Shown piece after piece: positions 1 to 7,871 of a stretch of DNA of 64,000 nt (its first letter is position 1; every line of letters begins with the position of its first letter). The notes beneath the pieces are model-generated. The model ran no database searches, was not told where the DNA came from, and saw only the letters and a program-made list of their open reading frames with translations. Made by a program: the position numbers and the translations under genes. This DNA comes from Chloroflexus sp. Y-396-1 (GTDB taxonomy: Bacteria; Chloroflexota; Chloroflexia; Chloroflexales; Chloroflexaceae): positions 2,636,881-2,700,880 of the forward strand of contig NZ_KI911784.1 of assembly GCF_000516515.1 (NCBI RefSeq). The letters are read 5' to 3'.

Positions 1-722
1 AAGATCGTGCGATCTGAGAGTTCAAGCAGCCAACTTGACAGCGAATGAGGAACGAGAGGTAATGAAAAGATCAGAGCCTGCTTTAGAACATTCGCTTTGA
101 AGGACAATGTTAGAGTACGCAGAGCCAAAGTTGTATATGGAACCACCATGATTAGTGCAGCGATCAAATATCCTGTCAATATTCCGGTAACCCCCCAACG
201 TAGATGGACTAAAAACCATAATGCCAATCCTATCTGCAAAAGTGAGCCGAAAAGAGAGAATATGACGTATAAGCTGCTACGCTCTTGAGTCTGCAGCAAT
301 CTAAGAGGAATTAGCCCCCATGAATTCAGGTATGTCGTCCAGATTGCAAGGCGGATATATGGATGAAATGGCACGTCACGAACTACCATAGGTAACAGCA
401 ATGAACCTAATTGATCTAACAAAAGAGCAATAACGCCACCTAAAAGAACAACGCTAACAAAAAGAGTTCCGATGTTTTTTCGTCGTTCCTTCTCGTCTGA
501 GCCATCAAAGTAAATGACTGGAATAAATCCGTGAATGCTAAGAGAAATAAAAATAGACACCACACTGGAAACAACATTGGCTAATGCCCATATTCCATAG
601 TCTGACGGATTCAATAAGCGAGTATATAATGGCAACAGGAGAAATGAAATCGCTCTGAGAAAGAGATCTCCTGCTCCATAAATGGCTGATTTTGTAGCCA
701 AGCTCTTAATCTCTGAAAACAT
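1..722 (-). CDS. Polysaccharide flippase (Wzx/MOP superfamily), partial at left edge
   Basis: The minus-strand frame stays open from an ATG at 722 to the window edge, giving the first 240 residues of a protein that begins MFSEIKSLATKSAIYGAGDL. Strongly hydrophobic stretches alternate with short basic loops. The early motif LLPLYTRLLNPSDYGIWA is typical of the N-terminus of O-antigen/teichoic-acid flippases, usually 400-500 residues long. Such proteins move lipid-linked glycan units across the membrane. It is the last visible gene of the pseudaminic acid operon, 27 bp beyond pseI, so it probably exports a glycan that carries this sugar. No clear Shine-Dalgarno precedes the start. The family call is firm; the substrate is inferred from context only. 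Confidence 0.8.
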   Translation of the reverse strand, partial: MFSEIKSLATKSAIYGAGDLFLRAISFLLLPLYTRLLNPSDYGIWALANVVSSVVSIFISLSIHGFIPVIYFDGSDEKERRKNIGTLFVSVVLLGGVIALLLDQLGSLLLPMVVRDVPFHPYIRLAIWTTYLNSWGLIPLRLLQTQERSSLYVIFSLFGSLLQIGLALWFLVHLRWGVTGILTGYLIAALIMVVPYTTLALRTLTLSFKANVLKQALIFSLPLVPHSLSSWLLELSDRTI

Positions 723-749
723 GGATGATTTGTAAGCAACACTTACAAC

Positions 750-1808
750 TTATTCCGTCATAACCAGGTTCCACCTCAACGGCGTTCCCTTCTCAACATC
801 CCTCACCGCCCGCCGACCCAAAATCTCTGGCAGATATTTCGGTGGTAGTCCATAGCCTGGCCGAATAGATCGCACATTTTCTTCCGTAAACACCTCCCCT
901 GCTTTCATATCCTTCACCACAAACAACGACCTTCGGAACACCCTACTTCGAGCCTCCCGTTCGCTCACCCCATAATGCACCTTTCCCAAAGTCTTCTCTA
1001 CAGTACGAATCGCTTCAACCATTGCCTTAAACTCATGCGGCTCTAGTGAGAATGCACTATCAGGGCCAGGAATGTCACGAGATAATGTGAAATGCTTCTC
1101 TACAATGCAAGCACCTAACACCACTGCTGCCACTGGCGCCGCAATACCTAGGGTATGGTCTGAAAGCCCTACTGGAACACTGAAGGCATCCGCTAGGTGC
1201 GGAATGGTCCTCAAATTCATCTCCTCGGGTGGAGCAGGGTAGGCGCTTGTGCATTTGAGTAGGGCGATTTGAGTTGCTCCGGCACGGCGAGCAGCGTGCA
1301 CTGCTTCTTCTATTTCACCTAATGTCGCCATCCCGGTGGAAATGATCAACGGCTTGCCCGTGCGTGCCATCTTCTCGATGAGAGGGATATCTACGATCTC
1401 AAAAGATGCCACCTTATGAATCGGAACCTCTATCTGTTCTAAGAAGTCAACGGCTGTAGGATCAAAGGCTGTGGAGAAGAGGTCTATGCCGATACTATCA
1501 GCGATCTCTTTGAGTTTAGTCTGCCATTCCCAGGGGGTGTAGGCTTCGCTGTAGAGATCGTAAAGGGTGTGACCGTCCCAAAGTGTTCCTCCACTGATAC
1601 GGAAATACTCCTTGTCTGATTGAATTGTGAGTGTATCGGCTGTGTATGTTTGCAGCTTGACGGCATCCGCACCTGCTTCTTTGGCAGTATGTAGGAGGCG
1701 CACTGCTTGATCAAAATCCTGACAGTGATTCGCAGACATCTCAGCGACAATGTAGGCTGGCTCACCTAGCCCGATTCGTCGATTCTTAATTTCTATGTGT
1801 GACATCAT
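750..1808 (-). CDS. pseI: Pseudaminic acid synthase
   Basis: Predicted to condense the 2,4-diacetamido-trideoxy hexose released by PseG with phosphoenolpyruvate, giving pseudaminic acid. The 352 residues match the NeuB/PseI family in length and order. A TIM-barrel NeuB domain (about 20-265) carries LLKCTSAYPAPPEEMNL at 183-199, GLSDHTLG at 214-221 and EKHFTL at 237-242. A SAF/antifreeze-like domain follows (about 290-350). The YPAPPEEMNL wording favours PseI over NeuB or LegI. The start is ATG-ATG preceded by GAGGT at suitable spacing. A 373-bp gap that holds a deacetylase remnant separates it from the upstream pseG-pseH gene. Confidence 0.9.
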   Translation of the reverse strand: MMSHIEIKNRRIGLGEPAYIVAEMSANHCQDFDQAVRLLHTAKEAGADAVKLQTYTADTLTIQSDKEYFRISGGTLWDGHTLYDLYSEAYTPWEWQTKLKEIADSIGIDLFSTAFDPTAVDFLEQIEVPIHKVASFEIVDIPLIEKMARTGKPLIISTGMATLGEIEEAVHAARRAGATQIALLKCTSAYPAPPEEMNLRTIPHLADAFSVPVGLSDHTLGIAAPVAAVVLGACIVEKHFTLSRDIPGPDSAFSLEPHEFKAMVEAIRTVEKTLGKVHYGVSEREARSRVFRRSLFVVKDMKAGEVFTEENVRSIRPGYGLPPKYLPEILGRRAVRDVEKGTPLRWNLVMTE

Positions 1809-1823
1809 TGCGTACCACCTCTA

Positions 1824-1961
1824 TCAGACAAAACGTATCAGCTCAAACGCCTCCGCAGCTTCTACCCCCACCACGCTCCTCCGGCGCTGCGCAATCGCAT
1901 GCAGCGCTTGGGGCGAGCGAGGATGAGAAAAAGATCGGGCTTCACTCTCATACAGCGCCAT
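1824..1961 (-). pseudogene. Remnant of a PIG-L family deacetylase C-terminus
   Basis: In the gap between pseI and the pseG-pseH gene the minus strand encodes about 45 residues beginning MALYESEARSFSHPRS and ending in AEAFELIRFV. The layout (a short basic helix, then an Arg-rich segment, then VGVEAAEAFELIR) resembles the C-terminal end of PIG-L/LmbE deacetylases, which often occur in sialic-acid-like sugar clusters. A TAG lies two codons before the ATG, exactly where the family reading would continue (TEV-stop-AMALYES). This suggests a decayed gene rather than a small real one. The similarity is judged by eye over a short stretch. A short unrelated peptide is possible. Confidence 0.4.
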
Positions 1962-2181
1962 AGCCTACACCTCGGTCTCTAGTTAGGAACCGATCACTGG
2001 TCGTATTGCCGTTGAAGAAAGAAGATATGCATACGCTTAACACTCGAACTGCCTCAAGAGTCAATTGCTTATAGGACACCACCAAGTACCATTGACTAGG
2101 ATGTTTCCTTATAATTTTGTCAAACTCTCGTCTGTTCCAAGAGTTCCTGCCAACAACTATGTAGATATGACTCAGGATTCA

Positions 2182-3699
2182 CTATTCACTGTTTCGCGTC
2201 CTGATATAGTGTATGGCTACATTGCCCCTTATATTTTCGATACTCAGTCTTTTAAAACCAGCTCTTTCAAAAGCTCTTATTGACGCCTCATTGTTCGGTT
2301 TAATAAACGCGTGGACAGAGCGTATGTGCGTTAAGCGAAATACTTCATTCACCGCCTTGCTTATCAGAAGTGTTCCGTATCCCAGTCCGCGCTTATCTTT
2401 ATCTATATTTATACTAATTTCTGCTTCGCCATCCGTATCAATGTCAAACCGTACCTGTCCTATTGGCGCGTTTTCCCGGTTTACTGCAATGAAGAAAAAG
2501 CAGTTAGGCTCAAGCAACTTTCGAGTAAACCACTGGACATGCTTGTCCCAAGGTATCGGATCTGATGAAAAAGATGACGCTCTTGTTTCCTTCTCATTTG
2601 CCCATTCCCAGAGCAATCTGCAATCGTCTTCTCGAACACGTCTTAGCCTCAGTTTATCGTCCCTTATATCCATCAAGACCCGCGCAGCTCCTTCACCATC
2701 CACTAACTGCCGTCCACATTGGCTCATTTTAGCACGTGTCTTCGGATCCCTCAGCAACTGCGTCAATATCTGAGCCATTTTCATAGAAGAAACATCAATA
2801 TACCATCCCAAATTTACAACCACCCCCATGGTATCAAGGTGTTCAGCAATTGAACGTTGATTGCTAGCGAGAATTAAGGTGAGGGTAGGTACCCCCATAA
2901 AAGCTAATTCCCAACTTGTACTTCCTCCACCTGATATGGCCACATCGGCCCAGGCCATCAGTTCGGGCATGTTCGTCACGTTGCTTTCCAGCCGGATGGA
3001 GGAGCGCGCATCCTGAACGGCGGATTGCAGTTCTTCATAATGGGGATTACTACCACCCACCACAACGATTGCCTCCAGTCCATCCAAATCAACCTGCTGC
3101 AATGCCTGAATCACCTTGAGGGTCACGTTATCGGGGTCGCTACCGCCCATTGTGACCAACACCTTACGCGCCACATCCGGTATTTCCCGCTTCCAGCCGC
3201 GCCACTTGAGAAACTCCCGTCGGAGAAGAGCATAACGTGTTCCAAGCAGTAGTTGGGTATAGGGCTCTCTGTTTCTGTACAGCTCTTCATGAGCATAGAC
3301 ATTTTGGTTGAGAATGAGGTCTGCGTAACAATACTCGAAACTTCCTAAATCGTCAATGAGTAGAAGCCGACACTTCTGGTTCTTAATAATCCGCTGGTAA
3401 TCAGTACCAAAGTGATAACCATCTACTACAATCCAGTCAGCCCCTACCTGATGTGCATAGTATGATGTCTGAATTGCATCATCTATGCTCCCAGATTGAA
3501 CCGACAAGTGAACGATTTCCATCCCTTCTGATTGCAGGCGGGACTCCAGCGCTGGTGCTTTGATAGCCATTAGAAAAACCGCTTGACCGCCAGCATCCTG
3601 CCAGGCTTGGGCCAGGGCCAGACAGCGCATTAGGTGACCTGTGCCAATTTGGACGCTAGCATCAGTGCGAATGAGTAAAGGATTTACCCAATTTCCCAT
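2182..3699 (-). CDS. pseG-pseH: Fused PseG nucleotide-sugar hydrolase / PseH-type N-acetyltransferase
   Basis: A 505-residue fusion of two consecutive pathway enzymes. Residues about 1-340 are PseG, the inverting GT-B-like hydrolase that removes UDP from the 2,4-diacetamido-altropyranose; GTGHLMRC holds the catalytic-type His22 near the N-terminus, and SGGGSTSWELAFMGVPTL is the nucleotide-binding half. Residues about 345-500 form a GNAT domain (LRRVREDDCRLLWEW, then RGLGYGTLL for acetyl-CoA binding and NNEASIRAFERAGFKRL). This domain would acetylate the 4-amino group, the PseH step, just before hydrolysis. Campylobacter encodes the two activities separately. The stop codon of pseF abuts this ATG (TGA-ATG), implying translational coupling. 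Confidence 0.87.
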   Translation of the reverse strand: MGNWVNPLLIRTDASVQIGTGHLMRCLALAQAWQDAGGQAVFLMAIKAPALESRLQSEGMEIVHLSVQSGSIDDAIQTSYYAHQVGADWIVVDGYHFGTDYQRIIKNQKCRLLLIDDLGSFEYCYADLILNQNVYAHEELYRNREPYTQLLLGTRYALLRREFLKWRGWKREIPDVARKVLVTMGGSDPDNVTLKVIQALQQVDLDGLEAIVVVGGSNPHYEELQSAVQDARSSIRLESNVTNMPELMAWADVAISGGGSTSWELAFMGVPTLTLILASNQRSIAEHLDTMGVVVNLGWYIDVSSMKMAQILTQLLRDPKTRAKMSQCGRQLVDGEGAARVLMDIRDDKLRLRRVREDDCRLLWEWANEKETRASSFSSDPIPWDKHVQWFTRKLLEPNCFFFIAVNRENAPIGQVRFDIDTDGEAEISINIDKDKRGLGYGTLLISKAVNEVFRLTHIRSVHAFIKPNNEASIRAFERAGFKRLSIENIRGNVAIHYIRTRNSE

Positions 3700-4428
3700 T
3701 CAAATCACCTTTTGCTGTATATGCCGGTTGATTTCCAACCACTCCGGGTGTTCTTCCAGCGCTTTGAGAACCTCGTGCCAAGAGAAACCATCGTGGTCAA
3801 AGTAGTCATATATCTGGCGTACAAAGGTGAGATCTTCGGTTGTATCCACTGTCCAGCGCATGGCAGAATAGTCCACCTGGCTGAGGACATTATGAATGCG
3901 AAATCGGTCAGGATTGCGATAGATATAGGGAGTGACGTGCTCACGCCAAGTTGGATTGCGATCTTCATGCCAAGCCCGATCTAACGCATCTCTGCTCATA
4001 ACTTCGGTATCCAGACCCTGTGGGAATGTGCGTTGGGGCCACGTATTAGTAGCATAATCTAACTCCGGCCAGCGTTCCAAGAACTCTTGCACCACTTGAT
4101 CTACAATCTCTGGTTCTATCAGTGGGCAATCCGAGGTAATGCGAACAATGAGATCGGCCTGATATTTCTTAGCCGCCTGATAATAGCGATCAAGAACATC
4201 CTCCTCACTCCCACGGAACCAGGACCAGTCACGGGCCTTACACAATTCGACAATTACATCATCTAATACATTTGTTGTCGTTGCTATTGCTACTTCTTGG
4301 ATGGTTTTTGCCCGACCGGTACGGTTAACAACTCGTGCTAACATTGGCTCGCCAGCCAGGTCTTGTAATACTTTTCCTGGCAGTCGGGTACTTCCCATTC
4401 GGGCTTGGATGATTGCAACCGTCTTCAT
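3700..4428 (-). CDS. pseF: CMP-pseudaminic acid cytidylyltransferase (SpsF/PseF type)
   Basis: Activates the nine-carbon sugar with CTP. The 242 residues start with IIQARMGSTRLPGKVL, the nucleotide-binding signature of the SpsF/NeuA-like cytidylyltransferases. DLIVRITSDCPLIEPEIVD is the metal/substrate-binding segment. The wording RMGSTRLPGKVL and the C-terminal RWTVDTTEDL are those of the SpsF subgroup, used as PseF in many Gram-positive-like Pse clusters, rather than of the Campylobacter PseF subgroup. It overlaps the upstream methylase by ATGA and abuts pseG-pseH, so it sits in a coupled block. The cluster makes CMP-Pse the likely product; the enzyme alone could not be told from other SpsF proteins. 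Confidence 0.82.
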   Translation of the reverse strand: MKTVAIIQARMGSTRLPGKVLQDLAGEPMLARVVNRTGRAKTIQEVAIATTTNVLDDVIVELCKARDWSWFRGSEEDVLDRYYQAAKKYQADLIVRITSDCPLIEPEIVDQVVQEFLERWPELDYATNTWPQRTFPQGLDTEVMSRDALDRAWHEDRNPTWREHVTPYIYRNPDRFRIHNVLSQVDYSAMRWTVDTTEDLTFVRQIYDYFDHDGFSWHEVLKALEEHPEWLEINRHIQQKVI

Positions 4429-5042
4429 CTCTCTTCTCTACTGAAAGTTTTCTCAAGCAACCACCAGTGTGTCCTATCAAAGCCATCTTCAGACCTTAAG
4501 TATCCACTCCGAATAAGCGTCAGGTCGGAGAATCGGCTTTGGTAGTGCTGGAGAAAATCTCGCTTCCATAAGAGGTTATCATGCCCTCGGTAATGCACGA
4601 CCGTCTCTTCTTGGGCAAAATATTCGATTGCCAGAATGTAGCGCTTGCTCACTCGATAGATCTCGCTTAGAGCCAATGGAAGATCTTTAAGCGGGATATG
4701 GATCAATACTCCGGCAGTAAACACAAGGTCGAAATACCCGTCCTTGAACGGCAAGTCAAAAGCCTGACCGTACAGCACGCCCACCTTTACACTGGATGCC
4801 CTGGCAATCTCCAGTGCGTAGCGGTTTGGTTCCACACCAACGACATCGCTCTCCTCCCCAAGAAGTTCGGCAAGACAAACAAGATTGTGCCCTCGGTTAC
4901 ATCCAACCTCAAGTACTCGCTTGATGGGTATGCTATCCAACATCTGTTGAAAAGCAGGTAACCGGGCTCGCCAATCAATCTCGTTACGATCTGTGTAGTC
5001 TTTACCGAAATCACCTTCCCAAATTTCCAGTGGATGTGTCAT
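4425..5042 (-). CDS. Pseudaminic acid biosynthesis-associated methyltransferase
   Basis: Class I SAM-dependent methyltransferase of 205 residues. Motif I is VLEVGCNRGHNL, and the downstream acidic and LVFTAGVLIHIP segments fit the fold. The N-terminus LEIWEGDFGKDYTDRN and the tail RTHWWLLEK match the small family of methylases that travel with Pse genes. The start at 5042 is preferred because GGAGG lies five bases upstream; a TTG 21 bases further upstream stays in frame but has no such site. It sits 17 bp after pseC and overlaps pseF by ATGA. The methylated position is unknown. N-methyl acetimidoyl groups are known in related sugars, so it may act on the amidino group made by the neighbouring cassette; that is inference. 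Confidence 0.82.
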   Translation of the reverse strand: MTHPLEIWEGDFGKDYTDRNEIDWRARLPAFQQMLDSIPIKRVLEVGCNRGHNLVCLAELLGEESDVVGVEPNRYALEIARASSVKVGVLYGQAFDLPFKDGYFDLVFTAGVLIHIPLKDLPLALSEIYRVSKRYILAIEYFAQEETVVHYRGHDNLLWKRDFLQHYQSRFSDLTLIRSGYLRSEDGFDRTHWWLLEKTFSREER

Positions 5043-5059
5043 TTTTTCCTCCAGTATCA

Positions 5060-6265
5060 TCAAACTGTGAATGCACGTACGACTTTATGCACGGCTTCGA
5101 TAACATCTTCCACATCGGCATCAGTCATCTGCGGAAAAATGGGGAGCGAGATGATCTGCTCGTAGGCCGCTTCTGCTACAGGGCACATACCCGGTTTCGT
5201 ACCAAGCTGCTTTCGATAAAAAGGGTGCAAATGCACCGGAATATAGTGGACATTAACCCCGATCCCTTCGGCCCGCAAAGCAGCAAAGATCTGTCCCCGA
5301 GTCGCCTGGAGTTTAGTCACATCGAGTCGGATCACGTAAAGGTGATAAGCATGAGAAACTTCTGCACGAACACCCAATGGCTGCACGGCTGGAATCTCGG
5401 CGAATGCAGAATTGTACTGCTGCGCGATTTCTTGTCTACGCTTGACCCAAGCAGCGAGCTTTCGCAACTGACTTAATCCAAGCGCACACTGAATGTCTGT
5501 GATACGGTAATTGTAGCCCAAATCCACCATTTCGTAGAACCAGGAACCCTGTTGCTCGCGCTGGCGGTGGTCGCTGGTTATACCGTGGTTGCGGAAGACA
5601 CGTATTCGACGAGCGAGTTCAGCATCATTGGTAGAAATCATTCCCCCTTCGCCAGTGGTAATATGTTTTACCGGATGAAAGCTAAAGGTACTTATATCGG
5701 CCAACTGACCGACCGGGCGTCCCTTGTAATTGCCACCCAACGAATGACAGGCATCAGCAATCAGCTTTATGTTGTATCGGTCAGCGAGTTCACGAAGGGT
5801 ATCATAATCGCACGGTTGGCCTGTATAGTCTACTGCAATGATAGCCTTTGTCTTTGTTGAAATATGCTTTATGACCTGTTCCGGATCAATAAGCAGTGTG
5901 TCAGGATGTACATCAACAAAAACTGGACGGCCACCCTGAAAGACAACACTATTAGCTGTAGCAGCGAATGTTATAGCCGGAACAATAACCTCATCCCTCG
6001 GTTTAATATCAATTGCATACATTGCTGCGTGCAGGGCCGCAGTACCGCTACTAACCGCCACCGCCTCCAGAGAACCTGTCAATGCTGCAAAAGCCTGCTC
6101 AAATTCCGGTATCTTCGGGCCGGTCGTGAGCCAGTCTGAACGAAGGACATCAACAACCGCTGCAATATCATCATCGTCAACCAACTGCCTACCATACGGC
6201 AGAAGTTTTTGTCGAATGGGAGTGCCGCCTTGTATAGCAAGTTTTCCAGGACCATGTCTACCCAT
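5060..6265 (-). CDS. pseC: UDP-4-amino-4,6-dideoxy-N-acetyl-altrosamine transaminase
   Basis: PLP-dependent DegT/DnrJ/EryC1-fold aminotransferase that adds the C4 amino group to the PseB product. The 401 residues contain SSGTAALHAA (72-81) for the phosphate pocket, the cofactor-binding Asp171 in DACHSLGG, and the Schiff-base Lys200 in FSFHPVKHITTGEGG. FHPVKHITTGEGG is the form seen in PseC, where WbpE-like relatives have FPSKNLG. The C-terminal IPVHLHPFYR is also PseC-like. The ATG at 6265 follows a GGGG run. Upstream is a 152-bp gap to the end of hisF2; downstream 17 bp lead into the methylase. The family call is secure. Confidence 0.9.
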   Translation of the reverse strand: MGRHGPGKLAIQGGTPIRQKLLPYGRQLVDDDDIAAVVDVLRSDWLTTGPKIPEFEQAFAALTGSLEAVAVSSGTAALHAAMYAIDIKPRDEVIVPAITFAATANSVVFQGGRPVFVDVHPDTLLIDPEQVIKHISTKTKAIIAVDYTGQPCDYDTLRELADRYNIKLIADACHSLGGNYKGRPVGQLADISTFSFHPVKHITTGEGGMISTNDAELARRIRVFRNHGITSDHRQREQQGSWFYEMVDLGYNYRITDIQCALGLSQLRKLAAWVKRRQEIAQQYNSAFAEIPAVQPLGVRAEVSHAYHLYVIRLDVTKLQATRGQIFAALRAEGIGVNVHYIPVHLHPFYRKQLGTKPGMCPVAEAAYEQIISLPIFPQMTDADVEDVIEAVHKVVRAFTV

Positions 6266-6417
6266 ACTACTACCCCTTCACCGTGGCTTGGGAAAAGATG
6301 AACAATACAGATCTTTATATTATCGAAGATCAAACCGAGTTACACATAACTGATTATCCTTATGTTTCATATCAAAGTGGAATGAAAGATTGCGAAACTT
6401 TCGCTCAATATTTATCC

Positions 6418-7179
6418 TTAGATGCGAACGTTAAACCCCTTTTTCTTAAGAAAATATTTCGCCTCTAAAGGCGTTTGATGAGTGAAGTAAAAAATGCTGG
6501 ATGCTGCTACTGCCGAAACACCACTTTCTGCTAATACCTGAGCCATATGTTCGTAGTTTCCCGCTCCACCAGATGCAATTACTGGTATAGATACTACCTC
6601 ACTTACTTGGCGCACCAAATCAATATCATACCCCATCATAGTACCATCACGATCTATAGACGTGATAATAATTTCACCTGCGCCTAACTTCTCTGCCTTA
6701 ATCGCAGCGGATACGGGGTCTATTCCTGTATTAACAGTTCCTGAATGTGTATAAACTTCATATAAACCGTTATACTTTCTCCGTGCATCTATTGAAACCA
6801 CCACACACTGAGATCCAAATTTCTGAGCCGCTTTATGAACTATGTCAGGATTTTCAATAAAAGCTGTGTTAATTACCACTTTGTCTGCCCCTACTGCAAG
6901 TAGATTTCTCACATCGTCTATGTCAGATATACCACCTCCTACTGTAAAAGGAACGAAACATTCATCAGCTAGTTCATCTACGATTTCGAAGTCAGGATGT
7001 CTTCTTTGTATCGTGGCTGTTATGTCTAAAAAGATTAGTTCATCGACTTCCCGTAAATTATATACCTTAATCGCCTGCATAGCAGAACCTACCCTTCGCC
7101 ACGAGTCAAACTGCACACCTTTAACCAGACCAAAATCTTTATATAACAGAATAGGAATTATCCTTATCTTTGTTGGCAT
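6418..7179 (-). CDS. hisF2: HisF-like cyclase-subunit paralogue for sugar amidination (AglZ/HisF2/WbuZ family)
   Basis: A 253-residue beta/alpha barrel of the HisF family. In true HisF the N-terminal strand carries the catalytic Asp11 (IIxCLDVKDG). Here the same place reads IIPILLYKDFG, so the Asp is Leu12. The second catalytic Asp is kept (Asp131 in SIDARR), as is Asp176 in TSIDRDGT, and so is the phosphate-binding glycine-rich frame. This pattern fits the paralogues that pass ammonia from a HisH partner to an N-acetyl-sugar amidotransferase rather than make imidazole-glycerol phosphate. It follows hisH2 by 62 bp. Function is inferred from the cassette and from the lost residue. Confidence 0.85.
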   Translation of the reverse strand: MPTKIRIIPILLYKDFGLVKGVQFDSWRRVGSAMQAIKVYNLREVDELIFLDITATIQRRHPDFEIVDELADECFVPFTVGGGISDIDDVRNLLAVGADKVVINTAFIENPDIVHKAAQKFGSQCVVVSIDARRKYNGLYEVYTHSGTVNTGIDPVSAAIKAEKLGAGEIIITSIDRDGTMMGYDIDLVRQVSEVVSIPVIASGGAGNYEHMAQVLAESGVSAVAASSIFYFTHQTPLEAKYFLKKKGFNVRI

Positions 7180-7241
7180 AAAACAACTCTCCCACTCAGG
7201 AAAATCTATCGCTGAACTGGCAGATCGTATGTTAAAGTAAT

Positions 7242-7871
7242 TTACTGATAATCTCGTGCATTGAGAAAATTCTTGATTAACTGAAACCCGAATCGCAGAC
7301 TTTTCTCTGGATGAAATTGTACGCCAAAAATTAAACCTTTCTGAACTGCAGACACAAAGCCATCTCCATAGATTGTTCTCGCAACAATAACATTATCCTC
7401 CATCACGCAGAAATGATAACTATGAACAAAATAAAAATCTTTTCCAGAGGGGATATTTCTGAATAGGCAAGATTCTCGAACTAAGTGTACTTCATTCCAT
7501 CCTACATGTGGTATTCTGCTATCAAAGCCACGTGGTTCCAATCGTTTTATCTCACCAGAAATCCATCCCAAACCTTCGGTTTCTGATATCTCCCAACCTT
7601 TTGTCGCCAACAACTGCATCCCTAGACATATGCCCAGGAAAGGAGTATTTTTCTCGATAACTTGCTCGTACAATATCTTGTCGAGCGACTTATTCTTGAT
7701 GTTTTCCATTGCTTTTGGAAAGGCACCTACACCAGGAAGAATAATCGCGTCTGCTTGCTCAATGTCTCGATATTTATCTGTGATGATTGGATTTCCCCCA
7801 CAGAGTGCTATTGCACGTGCTATTGAATCTAGGTTACACATTCCATAATCTATAACCGCAACGTTCTTCAT
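7242..7871 (-). CDS. hisH2: HisH-like glutamine amidotransferase subunit for sugar amidination (WbuY family)
   Basis: Class I glutamine amidotransferase of 209 residues that hydrolyses glutamine to supply ammonia. The nucleophile is Cys82 in GICLGMQLL, with His187 and Glu189 in VQFHPEKS, so the triad is complete. PGVGAF and the N-terminal IDYGMCNLDS are typical of HisH. It starts inside the stop of the upstream amidotransferase (ATGA overlap) and is followed by hisF2. The trio amidotransferase-HisH-HisF is the known arrangement for acetamidino sugars in Pseudomonas O-antigen and Campylobacter flagellin clusters. No other histidine-biosynthesis gene is nearby, which supports a dedicated role. 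Confidence 0.88.
   Translation of the reverse strand: MKNVAVIDYGMCNLDSIARAIALCGGNPIITDKYRDIEQADAIILPGVGAFPKAMENIKNKSLDKILYEQVIEKNTPFLGICLGMQLLATKGWEISETEGLGWISGEIKRLEPRGFDSRIPHVGWNEVHLVRESCLFRNIPSGKDFYFVHSYHFCVMEDNVIVARTIYGDGFVSAVQKGLIFGVQFHPEKSLRFGFQLIKNFLNARDYQ

Noticed and set aside
6418-7871. HisF and HisH genes as part of histidine biosynthesis
   Set aside because: No other his gene is present, the partner is an N-acetyl sugar amidotransferase with an ATGA overlap, and HisF has lost the catalytic Asp.
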